Positions 43,389-52,017 of a stretch of 64,000 nucleotides of DNA are shown here, piece after piece. Made by a program: the position numbers and the translations under genes. Source of the DNA: CAMLJR01 sp964631955 (GTDB lineage Bacteria; Pseudomonadota; Gammaproteobacteria; Pseudomonadales; CAMLJR01); contig CAZWBA010000003.1 in NCBI GenBank assembly GCA_964631955.1, positions 62,001 through 126,000 on the forward strand. Direction: 5' to 3'. The number at the start of each line of letters is the position of its first letter. Within the stretch, counting starts at the first letter, position 1. The notes under the pieces were generated by a model. The model did no database searches. It saw only the letters and a program-made list of their open reading frames with translations, and was not told the DNA's origin.

Positions 43389-43961
43389 ATGCCGCGCTTG
43401 TTATCGTCCATGAAATTCGTCGTCGCTCTCGTCGCATTATTATCGTTGCAGGCGTGCATCGGCGGTGGTCGCAGCGCACCCGCGCAATACCAGTTGCTGA
43501 CCGCGCGCGCGGAACGCGATGCAACGACAGCACTCGCGGGAAAAACCCTCGGCGTCGGTCCGGTGCGTATCGCGCAGTTTTTACAGCGACCCCATGTCGT
43601 CACGCACGCCGGCGGCACACAGCTCCGCTTCGAGGAAAACGTGCGCTGGGCCGAACCGCTCGATCATGGCATCCAGCGCGTGCTCTTACAAAATATCGCC
43701 GCGCTTACGGGAGCGGAGACGCGTAATTTTCCGTGGCGACAAAATGCGACGCCCGATTACGCGCTGCGTCTCGATATCGTCGATCTCGATAAACTGGCGA
43801 ATGGAGAATCGATTCTGGAAGTGAGCTGGATTCTGGAAGATGTGAAAAATGCGCGCGTGCTGAAAACGCAGCAGGAACGCATCAGCTCGATCAGGGATTA
43901 CGACGATCTGCTGGTGCAACTGGCACAACACGTCGCCGCCGTTCTCAATAATCCGCATTAA
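43389..43961 (+). CDS. ABC-transport auxiliary lipoprotein of the MCE operon
   Basis: A 190-residue lipoprotein: signal with lipobox LQAC (Cys at about 22). The mature part follows the ABC_trans_aux (PqiC-like) pattern: YQLLTARA, LAGKTLGVGPVRIAQFLQRPHVVT, LRFEENVRWAEPLDHGIQRVL. These lipoproteins anchor the MCE tube at the outer membrane. It starts 3 bases after the MCE gene and ends the operon. Confidence 0.88.
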   Translation: MPRLLSSMKFVVALVALLSLQACIGGGRSAPAQYQLLTARAERDATTALAGKTLGVGPVRIAQFLQRPHVVTHAGGTQLRFEENVRWAEPLDHGIQRVLLQNIAALTGAETRNFPWRQNATPDYALRLDIVDLDKLANGESILEVSWILEDVKNARVLKTQQERISSIRDYDDLLVQLAQHVAAVLNNPH

Positions 43962-44118
43962 ATTCGGCACTTTTTTGCCATTGCAGCGATTGCGATATCG
44001 CCGCGCATCTTACCGGTTCGCTGGCGCACGGAAGCGTCGCGCCTCAATCCCAATCATACGAGCCAGACCATAACCGCCATGATGAAAACGGCGGCGATAG
44101 CAGGATTCGGGTAGCCGT

Positions 44119-45048
44119 ATGGCGTATGACGCGCAGCAATTACCTTTTTTTGTCGTGATGAATGCACGCTCCGGCCACGGCGACGTGCAGCAGGCCATCG
44201 GCAGCTTGCAGGAGAGGTGCAGTGCGGCAGGACGCCGCTACGAACTCTATCTCGCCGAACGCCCTGACCAGTTGCCCAAACTCGCCGCGGAAGCAGCGCG
44301 TGCGGCCCTCGCACAAGAGGGCGCACTGATCGGCGCGGGTGGCGATGGTACGCTCAACACCGTGGCGCAACAGGCGCATGCACTCGATATTCCATTCGGC
44401 GCGCTGCCCCAGGGCACGTTCAATTATTTCGGCCGCACACACCGGATACCCGAAGAATCTGCCGCAGCGCTCGACATGCTGTTGCAGGCACGGCCGCAAC
44501 CCGTGCAGATCGGCGAGATCAACGGGCAGTTATTTCTGGTCAATGCGAGCCTCGGACTTTATCCGCGGTTGATGCAGGAACGCGAGGCTTACAAAAAGCA
44601 ATTCGGGCGCAGCCGTCTCGTCGCCTTCGCAGCGAGCGCCATCACCCTGCTGCACGATCATCGCGCGCTATCGCTGCAGATCGAACTCGACGGTCAGACG
44701 CAAACACTTTTCACCTCGACTCTTTTCGTCGGCAATAATGCGCTGCAACTGGAGCAGGTGGGCATTGTCGAAGCCGAAGCCGTGCCGGGACAACTGGCGG
44801 CGGTGGCGGTGCGGCCGGGCAGCAAAGCGGGAATGTTAGGTTTATTGCTGCGCGGTGCGCTCGGCAATCTGGGCGCATCCGATCAGATCGATAGTTTTGC
44901 CTTTTCACAATTGACGGTGCGGCCGCGTTCATCGTACGGACGCAAGCGTATGAAAGTTGCGATAGACGGCGAAGTCTTGTGGTTCGATGCGCCGCTGCGT
45001 TTCGCGGTTGCATCCCGGCCGCTGCAGTTGCTGAAGCCAGCACTCTGA
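44119..45048 (+). CDS. Diacylglycerol/lipid kinase family protein (YegS/BmrU-like)
   Basis: A 309-residue cytoplasmic kinase with the DAGK catalytic domain: FFVVMNARSGHGD at the start, GAGGDGTLNTVAQ (the nucleotide-binding GGDG), GALPQGTFNYFGR, and the beta-sandwich C-terminal half ending WFDAPLRFAV. It should phosphorylate diacylglycerol, ceramide-like lipid or another lipid alcohol. It is the first gene of a cluster whose later genes remove and recycle phosphates from lipids; the next gene starts 11 bases past its stop. Confidence 0.9.
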   Translation: MAYDAQQLPFFVVMNARSGHGDVQQAIGSLQERCSAAGRRYELYLAERPDQLPKLAAEAARAALAQEGALIGAGGDGTLNTVAQQAHALDIPFGALPQGTFNYFGRTHRIPEESAAALDMLLQARPQPVQIGEINGQLFLVNASLGLYPRLMQEREAYKKQFGRSRLVAFAASAITLLHDHRALSLQIELDGQTQTLFTSTLFVGNNALQLEQVGIVEAEAVPGQLAAVAVRPGSKAGMLGLLLRGALGNLGASDQIDSFAFSQLTVRPRSSYGRKRMKVAIDGEVLWFDAPLRFAVASRPLQLLKPAL

Positions 45049-45059
45049 TCCAGCCGATC

Positions 45060-45854
45060 ATGAGTATCATTCTGCATATTTCGGATACGCACTTCGGCAC
45101 CGAACAGCCGCCCGTGGTCGCGGCGCTGCTGAAATTATGCGCGCAGAAAAATCCCGATCTCGTCATTGCCTCCGGCGATATCACCCAGCGCGCGCGCCGG
45201 TCGCAATTTCGCGCAGCGCAGGATTTCTTTTCGAAAATCGCAGCGCCTAAAATCATCATTCCCGGCAATCACGATATTCCGCTGTTCAATCTGGCACTGC
45301 GTTTTTTTGCGCCCTACCTCAATTATTCGCGCGCTTTCGGCAAAAATTTGCAACCGGAATTCGTTGCGGGCGATTTATTCGTGATCGGTGTCAATACCAC
45401 GCGGTCGCGTCGACACATCGATGGTGAAATCTCCGCAGGCCAGATCCGGCATGTCTGTGAACGCCTCGCCTGCGCACATGCCGGGCAGCTGAAAATCATC
45501 GTCACCCATCAACCGGTGCACGTGCTCACCGTCGCTGATGAAATCAATTTGCTGCACGGCTGCCGTGAAGCCGTCGCCGCCTGGAGCGAAGCCGGTGCGG
45601 ATCTGATTCTCGGCGGCCATATTCACCTGCCTTATGTGCGCCCCCTGCATGCGGTCGCAAAACCACCCTGGGCAGTGCAGGCCGGCACGGCGCTCTCGTC
45701 GCGCGTGCGCGGCAATGTGCCCAACTCGGTGAATATCATTCATTACGATTGCAGCCATGTCGCGCGCCGATGTCATGTGGAACAATGGAACTATGCGGCG
45801 GCTGCAATGCGTTTCGATATGGCGCAGCGCACCGAAGTTGAACTGACCCACTGA
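45060..45854 (+). CDS. Calcineurin-like metallophosphoesterase
   Basis: A 264-residue phosphoesterase with the standard metal motifs: HISDTHFG, IASGDITQ, IPGNHDIP, IVTHQPVHV and LGGHIHLP. The GxxH tail and a moderate length fit small cytoplasmic enzymes that act on cyclic nucleotides, phosphodiesters or lipids, such as the CpdA and UDP-diacylglucosamine hydrolase groups, without a clear choice. Its ATG at 45060 is 11 bases after the lipid kinase stop, so both are co-translated; the PAP2 gene follows by 10 bases. Confidence 0.88.
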   Translation: MSIILHISDTHFGTEQPPVVAALLKLCAQKNPDLVIASGDITQRARRSQFRAAQDFFSKIAAPKIIIPGNHDIPLFNLALRFFAPYLNYSRAFGKNLQPEFVAGDLFVIGVNTTRSRRHIDGEISAGQIRHVCERLACAHAGQLKIIVTHQPVHVLTVADEINLLHGCREAVAAWSEAGADLILGGHIHLPYVRPLHAVAKPPWAVQAGTALSSRVRGNVPNSVNIIHYDCSHVARRCHVEQWNYAAAAMRFDMAQRTEVELTH

Positions 45855-45864
45855 CGAGATCGCC

Positions 45865-46743
45865 ATGTCGAGCGAAGCGTTTGCGAAATTCATCGCCGCT
45901 CATATCGGGCTGCTCTTTTCATTCGGCGTGATGGTGCTGCTGCTGGCGACATCGATTGCATGGCGGCTGCTCGAACGTCACGGCGAGGCATGGTGGCGAT
46001 TCGTTGCGCGCTGCAGCCGTTTGATTGCGCGGCTGGGCATCGCTTTTCTGCCGCAGCGAAAACGCCTGTCGGGATGGCGCACGATCCGCTTCATTCAACG
46101 CAATTATCTGAGTGTGCATGCTTGCGCGGGATTTTTCGCGATACTTCTGGCGCTGGTCGGCTTCGTCGAATTCGCGGACGAAATCGACGAACAGGAGACA
46201 CTCTCGCGTTTCGATGCAGCGCTTGCTGCGGCACTGGGCGAAACCCTGCAGGCGCAGACCTATCGCTTCTTCGCGGTGGTCACGCACTTTGCCGATACCG
46301 CCACGCTGACCGCACTCGGCGCCGTCGTTGCAATGCTGCTGCTATGGCGAAAGCAGTATTTATTGTTGAGTGCGTGGTTGCTGGCGCTGATCGGCAATTC
46401 ACTGTTGAATCATTCACTCAAGGCCGTGTTCGCGCGCACGCGCCCGCTGTATGAACACGGTTTTGCCGTCGCCGATGGCTGGAGCTTCCCCAGCGGTCAT
46501 TCGTCCGGTGCGCTCGTCGCCTATGGCATGCTCGCGTATTTCGCCATTCGGCATACCGGTCGCGTGTGGCACTTACCCATTCTGTTAGGCGCAATCGCGA
46601 TCATCCAGCTGGTGGGCGGCAGTCGCATCATCCTGCAGGTACATTATTTCAGCGATGTCGTCGCAGGATTCTGCTCGGGCGCTGCCTGGCTTGCGATCTG
46701 TATCGCGGGAACGGAAATCGCGCAGCGCCATCGCCGCTATTGA
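45865..46743 (+). CDS. PAP2-family phosphatase (membrane)
   Basis: A 292-residue membrane phosphatase with about six helices. Catalytic signatures are in order: KAVFARTRP (KxxxxxxRP), PSGHSSG (SGH), and SRIILQVHYFSD (SRxxxxxHxxxD). It should dephosphorylate phosphatidic acid or undecaprenyl pyrophosphate in the periplasm. The helix-rich N-terminal 100 residues precede the core. Its stop lies about 60 bases before the tandem repeat and 145 bases before the glycerophosphodiesterase start. Confidence 0.9.
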   Translation: MSSEAFAKFIAAHIGLLFSFGVMVLLLATSIAWRLLERHGEAWWRFVARCSRLIARLGIAFLPQRKRLSGWRTIRFIQRNYLSVHACAGFFAILLALVGFVEFADEIDEQETLSRFDAALAAALGETLQAQTYRFFAVVTHFADTATLTALGAVVAMLLLWRKQYLLLSAWLLALIGNSLLNHSLKAVFARTRPLYEHGFAVADGWSFPSGHSSGALVAYGMLAYFAIRHTGRVWHLPILLGAIAIIQLVGGSRIILQVHYFSDVVAGFCSGAAWLAICIAGTEIAQRHRRY

Positions 46744-46805
46744 ATGCCTTCACATGCGCGCGCATCGCAAGCGCAATCGGCATGGCTCGATTACACTATC
46801 GACCA

Positions 46806-46890
46806 GAATATTTCGAGCAACGGAATATTTCGAGCAACAGAATATTTCGAACCACCGGAATATTTCGAACAACCAGTATCTTTCGAGCAT
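46806..46890 (+). repeat. Tandem 17-18 bp repeat ending at the glycerophosphodiesterase start
   Basis: Copies of GAATATTTCGAGCAACG start at 46806, 46823, 46840, 46858 and a partial, changed copy at 46876; the first two are 17 bp, the next two 18 bp (with an added C). The last copy runs into the ATG at 46889. The repeat holds TTTCGA and no ribosome site. Copy-number change could alter expression by slippage, or the units could be repeated sites for a protein. Confidence 0.75.
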
Positions 46891-47623
46891 GGCCATGAAC
46901 GCAGAACATCTCGTCGCCCATCGCGGCTGGCGCAATCGCTTTCCGGAAAATACGTTACTCGCGGTCAAAGGTGCGCTCGATGCCGGCGCACGCCATATCG
47001 AGATCGATATCCAGGTCAGCGCCGACGGCGAGCCGGTACTTTTTCACGACGATACGCTCGACCGCCTGTGTCGCCAGCGCGGTGCCATCGCCGATTACAC
47101 GTACGCGCAGCTGCAACAATTTTCCGCCTACGAGCCGGACCGTTTCGGCGAGCAGTTTTCGGGTACGCCGATAGCGCATCTGCGCGATCTGGTGGAACTG
47201 TTCGGGCACTATCCGCACGCCGTTCTGTATCTGGAAATCAAGGACAATCCGGTGCTGAAATTCGGCAACGCAGTCACCTATGACGCCGTGCTTCCGCACA
47301 TTGAAAAAATCCGCTCGCGCTGCATCATCATCAGCTTCGTTTTCGATTTTTTGCGTTACGCCGCCTCGCGGGGCTGGCCTGCCGTCGGCCCGGTACTGAA
47401 TACCTGGGAAGAAATCGACAGCCCGACACTCGCCGCGCTCAAACCCGCGGTCGTTTTTTGCGATGTACACGATCTGCCCGCGCAGCGCGATCTGCGTGCA
47501 ATCCCTTACCCGCTGGTCGTCTATGAAGTCCAGGATAAAAATACCGCCACGGCGTTATTGCAGCGCGGCGTGCAACGCGTCGAAACCTTCACGGTGGGCG
47601 AATTGCTGGAAGCCGGCGCATGA
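46889..47623 (+). CDS. Glycerophosphodiester phosphodiesterase (UgpQ-like)
   Basis: A 244-residue cytoplasmic GDPD: VAHRGWRNRFPENT (catalytic HRG, EN), EIDIQVSADGEPVLFHDDTLDR (metal and general-acid residues) and YLEIKDN. It should split deacylated phospholipids to sn-glycerol-3-phosphate and an alcohol. The ATG at 46889 (MAMNAEHLVAHRG) is next to a second ATG six bases on. The start has no purine-rich ribosome site; the tandem repeat lies directly before it. The frame stays open further upstream, but that part only encodes the repeat. It overlaps the following dehydrogenase gene by 4 bases (ATGA). Confidence 0.9.
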   Translation: MAMNAEHLVAHRGWRNRFPENTLLAVKGALDAGARHIEIDIQVSADGEPVLFHDDTLDRLCRQRGAIADYTYAQLQQFSAYEPDRFGEQFSGTPIAHLRDLVELFGHYPHAVLYLEIKDNPVLKFGNAVTYDAVLPHIEKIRSRCIIISFVFDFLRYAASRGWPAVGPVLNTWEEIDSPTLAALKPAVVFCDVHDLPAQRDLRAIPYPLVVYEVQDKNTATALLQRGVQRVETFTVGELLEAGA

Positions 47624-48807
47624 ATTCTTTCGTCACACCTGGACTGCCGCGCGATGAAGCATTCGATGTCGCGGTGATCGGCGGCGGCATTCACGGAGCG
47701 GGCAGCGCGCAGGCGGCTGCGGCGGCGGGTTATCGCACGCTGCTGGTCGAACGCGACGAATGGGCGAGCGCTACCTCGCGCTGGTCGAGCAAACTGGTGC
47801 ATGGCGGTTTGCGCTATCTCGAAAGCGGGCAATTCAATCTGGTCTATCACAGCCTGCAGGAACGACAGCGTTTATTTCGCAACGCGCCCTCGTTGGTAAA
47901 GCCCGTCAAATTTTTTATTCCGGTCTATCGACACACGCGGCGCCGGCCCTGGCAGATTCGCGCGGGGTTGAGTTTGTATGCGCTGTTCACCGGCTTTAAT
48001 TCGCAGGCGTTTTTCCGCAGCGTGCCGCCACGTGAATGGCATCGGCTCGGCGGTATCGATCAACATGATTTACAGGCGGTTTTTCAATACTGGGATGGCC
48101 AGACCGATGATGCCGCGCTCACGCGCGCGGTCGTGCGCTCCGCACAGGAACTGCAGGCGACCGCCATCGAGCACAGCGAATTGCTCGCGTTGAAGAAAAT
48201 CGATTCCGCGTTCGAGCTCACTATCAAAACTGCCGCGGTCGAATGGCGGTGTTCGGCGCGCGCTGTCGTCAACGCCACCGGACCGTGGATCAATGAATTA
48301 CAGCGGCGCTGCGAACCGGCGCCGCCCGTGCATGCCCTGAGCTTCGTGAAGGGCACGCATATCGTGTTGCCACCGGCGAAGCTGCCGGGCATTTTCTATC
48401 TGGAAGCACCGCGCGACGGCCGCGCGATATTCGTGATGCCGTGGCAGGACAAAACGCTGGTCGGCACCACCGAGATGGAAATCGAAACATCGGCGGCCCC
48501 GCCTGCGGCGGAAGAAATCGATTACCTGATCGAAACCGTGCGCGCGTATTTTCCCGCTCTCGATTGCACCGTTCTCGATAGTTTCGCGGGAGTGCGCGTA
48601 TTACCCGCCGGCACGGGCCGGGCGTTCAGCCGCGCGCGCGAAAGCATTATCGAAACCCACGATGCCGCCGGCCTGCCGCTCGTCAGCATCTATGGCGGCA
48701 AACTGACGACTTATCGGCACACCGCCGAGCTTGTCATAAGAAGCCTGCAAACACGGATTGGCAGACGCACGCCGATCGCCGATCCCCGCAACCTTCCTTT
48801 CGGCTAG
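47620..48807 (+). CDS. FAD-dependent glycerol-3-phosphate dehydrogenase, short form (GlpD-like)
   Basis: A 395-residue enzyme. The FAD-binding Rossmann motif is VAVIGGGIHGAGSAQAA, followed by LVERDEWASATSRWSSKLVHGGLRYLESG, the GlpD signature (SKLVHGGLRYLE). Further motifs are NATGPWIN and SIYGGKLTTYR. It lacks the C-terminal capping domain of about 110 residues seen in E. coli GlpD, so it may be a compact relative rather than true GlpD. It should oxidise sn-glycerol-3-phosphate to dihydroxyacetone phosphate, feeding electrons to quinone. It follows the diesterase by ATGA overlap, so the product of one is the substrate of the other. Confidence 0.85.
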   Translation: MNSFVTPGLPRDEAFDVAVIGGGIHGAGSAQAAAAAGYRTLLVERDEWASATSRWSSKLVHGGLRYLESGQFNLVYHSLQERQRLFRNAPSLVKPVKFFIPVYRHTRRRPWQIRAGLSLYALFTGFNSQAFFRSVPPREWHRLGGIDQHDLQAVFQYWDGQTDDAALTRAVVRSAQELQATAIEHSELLALKKIDSAFELTIKTAAVEWRCSARAVVNATGPWINELQRRCEPAPPVHALSFVKGTHIVLPPAKLPGIFYLEAPRDGRAIFVMPWQDKTLVGTTEMEIETSAAPPAAEEIDYLIETVRAYFPALDCTVLDSFAGVRVLPAGTGRAFSRARESIIETHDAAGLPLVSIYGGKLTTYRHTAELVIRSLQTRIGRRTPIADPRNLPFG

Positions 48808-48840
48808 CCGAAATTCACCTCCCATTGCGCTAGCGCAATG
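48798..48840. promoter_or_regulatory. Two adjacent perfect palindromes at the end of the glycerolipid cluster
   Basis: TTTCGGCTAGCCGAAA (48798-48813, 16 bp) contains the dehydrogenase stop codon; CATTGCGCTAGCGCAATG (48823-48840, 18 bp) follows. Both centre on CTAG and their centres are 26 bp apart. The second is followed by CTTTGGTGTTTTTC and could be a terminator hairpin with a poor U-tract; the pair may equally be a double operator for the GGDEF/EAL gene that starts at 48843. Confidence 0.45.
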
Positions 48841-48842
48841 CT

Positions 48843-51140
48843 TTGGTGTTTTTCAGAACGCTTTCGTCGTTTAACTCGCTTGCCTGCGCTATCCTTGCCG
48901 CCAATTTTTTGGTGAGCGACGATCGATTGTTCGATGCAGATGCATTGCCGGCGGCAATTCTTGGCAGCGGCTTCGGTTTACTGGCAGTCGCCGCTTTCGT
49001 GCGCCACACCCTGCGGCGGCGGCGCCAGCTGATTTACTCGCTCGATGAAGCGCCATTGCCGATGCTGATGATCGATCGGCACGGCAGCATTCTCGCCACC
49101 AACCCTCCCCTCGAAACACTGTTCGGCTACGAGCCCGGCGAACTGGTCGGGAAGCGCGTTGAAATTCTGGTGCCGCAAGCCGAGCGCTCCCGGCATGAAA
49201 ACAATCGCAGGCGGTACGGGAATTCCGCCTATCCACGCAGGATGTCGAATCGCGAACTGCATGGCATATGCAAGGATGGCCGCGAAATCCCCGTGGATGT
49301 CGCGCTGAGCCCGCGTCCATCGTGGAGCGGCATGAACGTCGTCGCCACCATCAGCGATGCATCGGAGCGTGTGCTGCGTACGCGCGAACTGCAGGAAGCC
49401 AACCGGCTCATGCAGTCGATCATTCACAGCGCGCCGTTCAGCATTATCGCCACCGATGCGCAGGGAAAAATCATCGCCATGAGCCCGGCGGCGGAGCGCA
49501 TGCTGTGGTATCGCTCGGAAGAACTGGTCGGTCACTGCACACCCGAAATCATTCACGATGCGCAGGAGGTCGTCCGCGCGGCGGAGGAGCTCACCACCGA
49601 ACTCGGCGAAATCATCCAGCCGGATTTCAACGCATTCGTGGCAAAAGCGAAACGGGGCCTGACCGACTCTCGCGAATGGACCTATGTCCGCAAGGATGGC
49701 TCGCGTTTACCCGTGCAGCTGACGGTAACGGCGTTGCGCGGCCCCGATCATCAGCTGCAAGGTTTTCTCGGCATCGCCTACGACATCAGCGAACGCAAGC
49801 GTGCCGACGATTACATTCGTTATCTGGCCCATCACGACGCATTGACCAGCCTGCCCAACCGCACGCTGCTGCAGGACCGCCTGATCATAGCGATCGAACG
49901 CGCGCGCCGTTTCGAACATCGCGTTGCGCTGATGATGGTCGATCTCGATCACTTCAAGCGCATCAACGATTCGCTTGGCCACCATACCGGCGATCAGTTA
50001 CTGGTAGTGGTCGCGCAGCGTTTGAGTGCCTGCGTGCGTTCGAGCGATACCGTTGCGCGCATGGGCGGTGACGAGTTCGTGATCGTGCTGTCGGATGTGC
50101 AGATGCCCGAACAGATCCGAATGGTTGCCGAGAAAATCGTTGCCGACATCTCGCAGCCCATCAACATCGGCCATCACCAGCTGCAGGTGACTCCCAGCGT
50201 CGGCGTATCGATTTTTCCCGATGACGGCAGCGACGCGATAACGTTGCTGAAAAATGCGGATACGGCGATGTACGCCGCCAAAAATCATGGCCGCAGCAAT
50301 ATGCAGATATTTTCGCTGGCGATGGCCAATTCGATTTCCGAGCGCATGGAAATCGAACAGGCATTGCGGCATGTGCTCGAACGCAATCAGCTCACTCTCG
50401 TATTTCAGCCGCAGATATCACTCACCGATTATTCGATCATCGGCACCGAAAGCCTGCTGCGCTGGCAGCATCCCGAAAAAGGCCTGATCTCACCCGCGCA
50501 ATTCATTCCGGTCGCGGAAGAATCCGGATTCATCGTGCCCATCGGGGAGTGGGTTTTACATACCGCATGCCGGCAGGCGCGCCGGCTGGAAAAAATCGCG
50601 GGCAAACCGCTGCTCATGTCAGTGAATCTGTCGCCGCGCCAGCTCACTCAGAAAAATCTGGTGGCGATCATTCGCGCCGCTCTCGATGGCAGCGGGCTTG
50701 CGCCCTCTTCGCTCGAACTGGAAATTACGGAAAACATGCTGATTCACAACAGCGACGAAGTGAGTCGGCAACTGCAGGAAATACGCGCGCTCGGCGTCCG
50801 CATTGCCATAGACGATTTCGGCACGGGCTTTTCCAGCCTGTCGTATGTCACGCGCTTTCCCATCGACCGCATCAAAATCGATCAGAGCTTTATCCGCAAC
50901 ATTATCGACGACGCCAACAGCGAGGCTGTTATCACCGCCATCATCGCCATGGGACATGGGCTCAAACTCGATGTGACCGCAGAAGGCGTCGAAACCATTG
51001 CGCAGCGCAATTTCCTGCTTGAACGCGGCTGCCAGAGTATTCAGGGTTATCTTTACAGCCGGCCGCTCGGCGCCGACGAAATCGAACGATTTCTCGCGCA
51101 CCACATCGATATTCCCGTCACCGCCGCTACGAGCAGCTGA
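48843..51140 (+). CDS. PAS-PAS-GGDEF-EAL c-di-GMP signalling protein
   Basis: A 765-residue protein with two N-terminal hydrophobic segments (about 10-25, 35-54), two PAS domains (about 66-176 and 185-317), GGDEF (about 330-485) and EAL (about 500-755). The cyclase motif GGDEF (408-412) is intact and the I-site RSSD (399-402) is kept. EAL reads ESL (536-538), with the glutamate preserved; the rest, IDDFGTGFSSL and EGVET, is intact. It could both make and break c-di-GMP. The frame starts with TTG (48843) or GTG (48846), with no good ATG near, and overlaps the palindrome region. Confidence 0.85.
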   Translation: MVFFRTLSSFNSLACAILAANFLVSDDRLFDADALPAAILGSGFGLLAVAAFVRHTLRRRRQLIYSLDEAPLPMLMIDRHGSILATNPPLETLFGYEPGELVGKRVEILVPQAERSRHENNRRRYGNSAYPRRMSNRELHGICKDGREIPVDVALSPRPSWSGMNVVATISDASERVLRTRELQEANRLMQSIIHSAPFSIIATDAQGKIIAMSPAAERMLWYRSEELVGHCTPEIIHDAQEVVRAAEELTTELGEIIQPDFNAFVAKAKRGLTDSREWTYVRKDGSRLPVQLTVTALRGPDHQLQGFLGIAYDISERKRADDYIRYLAHHDALTSLPNRTLLQDRLIIAIERARRFEHRVALMMVDLDHFKRINDSLGHHTGDQLLVVVAQRLSACVRSSDTVARMGGDEFVIVLSDVQMPEQIRMVAEKIVADISQPINIGHHQLQVTPSVGVSIFPDDGSDAITLLKNADTAMYAAKNHGRSNMQIFSLAMANSISERMEIEQALRHVLERNQLTLVFQPQISLTDYSIIGTESLLRWQHPEKGLISPAQFIPVAEESGFIVPIGEWVLHTACRQARRLEKIAGKPLLMSVNLSPRQLTQKNLVAIIRAALDGSGLAPSSLELEITENMLIHNSDEVSRQLQEIRALGVRIAIDDFGTGFSSLSYVTRFPIDRIKIDQSFIRNIIDDANSEAVITAIIAMGHGLKLDVTAEGVETIAQRNFLLERGCQSIQGYLYSRPLGADEIERFLAHHIDIPVTAATSS

Positions 51141-51210
51141 TGGGAAATTGCTGAAGGGAAAGTTTTCTACGGCGCACGCATCAGCTAATCGCGCAATCGC
51201 CTGACTGACT

Positions 51211-51241
51211 GCCAGGCGCCGACAGGGTGACAGCGCCTGGC
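51211..51241. other. 9-bp hairpin between the GGDEF/EAL and PEP-CTERM genes
   Basis: GCCAGGCGC (51211-51219), 13-base loop, GCGCCTGGC (51233-51241). It lies between the convergent stops and could end both transcripts, but there is no U-tract on either side, so the role is unsure. Confidence 0.4.
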
Positions 51242-51250
51242 TTCAGGAGG

Positions 51251-51835
51251 TTATCGGCCTGTCTGCCTGCGCCTTGCCCAGCCGGCCAGACCCAGCAGCC
51301 CCGAGCCCATCAACCATGCCGCGCCCGGAACGGGAACCGAAGAAACCGGTGTCACGCTGATTTCGCGGAGGCTGAAGACACTGGTGAAACTCGCACCGGT
51401 GATGGTCAGCGACGTGAGATTGCCGAGAGCGCTGAGGTTGAACGTGCCCACCTTCGCGAAGATCGGTCCATTGTTGAGGATCGACGAATTGCCGTTGGAG
51501 GCGGTCAGGCTAATCGTATCCGCTTTATCCCAGGCGGCGATTTTGAGCGATGTGATCGAAACGGCCTGCGAAAATGCAACGGTGACCGATTCCGTATTTT
51601 GAATCGATGCCGAACAGACACCAAAGTGGCAGCCAGTGTGTCCGAGCCCCGGCGCAAGCACGTAGTAACCGAGATGATTTCCGGACGCGGTTACACTGGC
51701 AGTAATGCCATCGACCGTCGAGGAATAGCCCGACGCGGACACCCAGCCCGGATTGAGATAATTGAATGTCGCAGCGGTTGCGCTTTGACTGAGGGCGAAA
51801 GCCAGTGGCACGAATGCCATGCGTAGTAATTTCAT
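51251..51835 (-). CDS. Exported PEP-CTERM-type (VPxxA variant) protein
   Basis: A 194-residue secreted protein: signal peptide (LLRMAFVPLAFALSQSATA), a beta-rich middle with Ser/Thr, and a C-terminal sorting signal of the PEP-CTERM class: VPVPGAAWLMGSGLLGLAGWARRR, i.e. a Pro-containing motif, a hydrophobic helix and an Arg cluster. In species with an exosortase this tail is cut and the protein is put on the surface or in the matrix. No exosortase is in the window. CxxGVC cysteines (GCHFGVC) suggest a disulfide. GGAG precedes the ATG at 51835; a frame to 51886 has no support. Confidence 0.8.
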   Translation of the reverse strand: MKLLRMAFVPLAFALSQSATAATFNYLNPGWVSASGYSSTVDGITASVTASGNHLGYYVLAPGLGHTGCHFGVCSASIQNTESVTVAFSQAVSITSLKIAAWDKADTISLTASNGNSSILNNGPIFAKVGTFNLSALGNLTSLTITGASFTSVFSLREISVTPVSSVPVPGAAWLMGSGLLGLAGWARRRQTGR

Positions 51836-52017
51836 TTTTTTATCTCCGACATTATTTTTAAAGTTCGAATTTATTCCTGAAATCACATTCCCTTGAATCT
51901 AACACTCCAGCTTGCCGGTTCCTTATCCATTTCTAACACCCTCATCTTCTCACCGGCATCGCCCGGATACCAATCTGACACCGTCTATATTCAACGAGCC
52001 TGCTTATAACCATATTT

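Noticed and set aside
46744..47283. A plus-strand frame through the tandem repeat
   Set aside because: It reads the repeat and then runs out of frame with the glycerophosphodiesterase; its sequence has no family features after the repeat.
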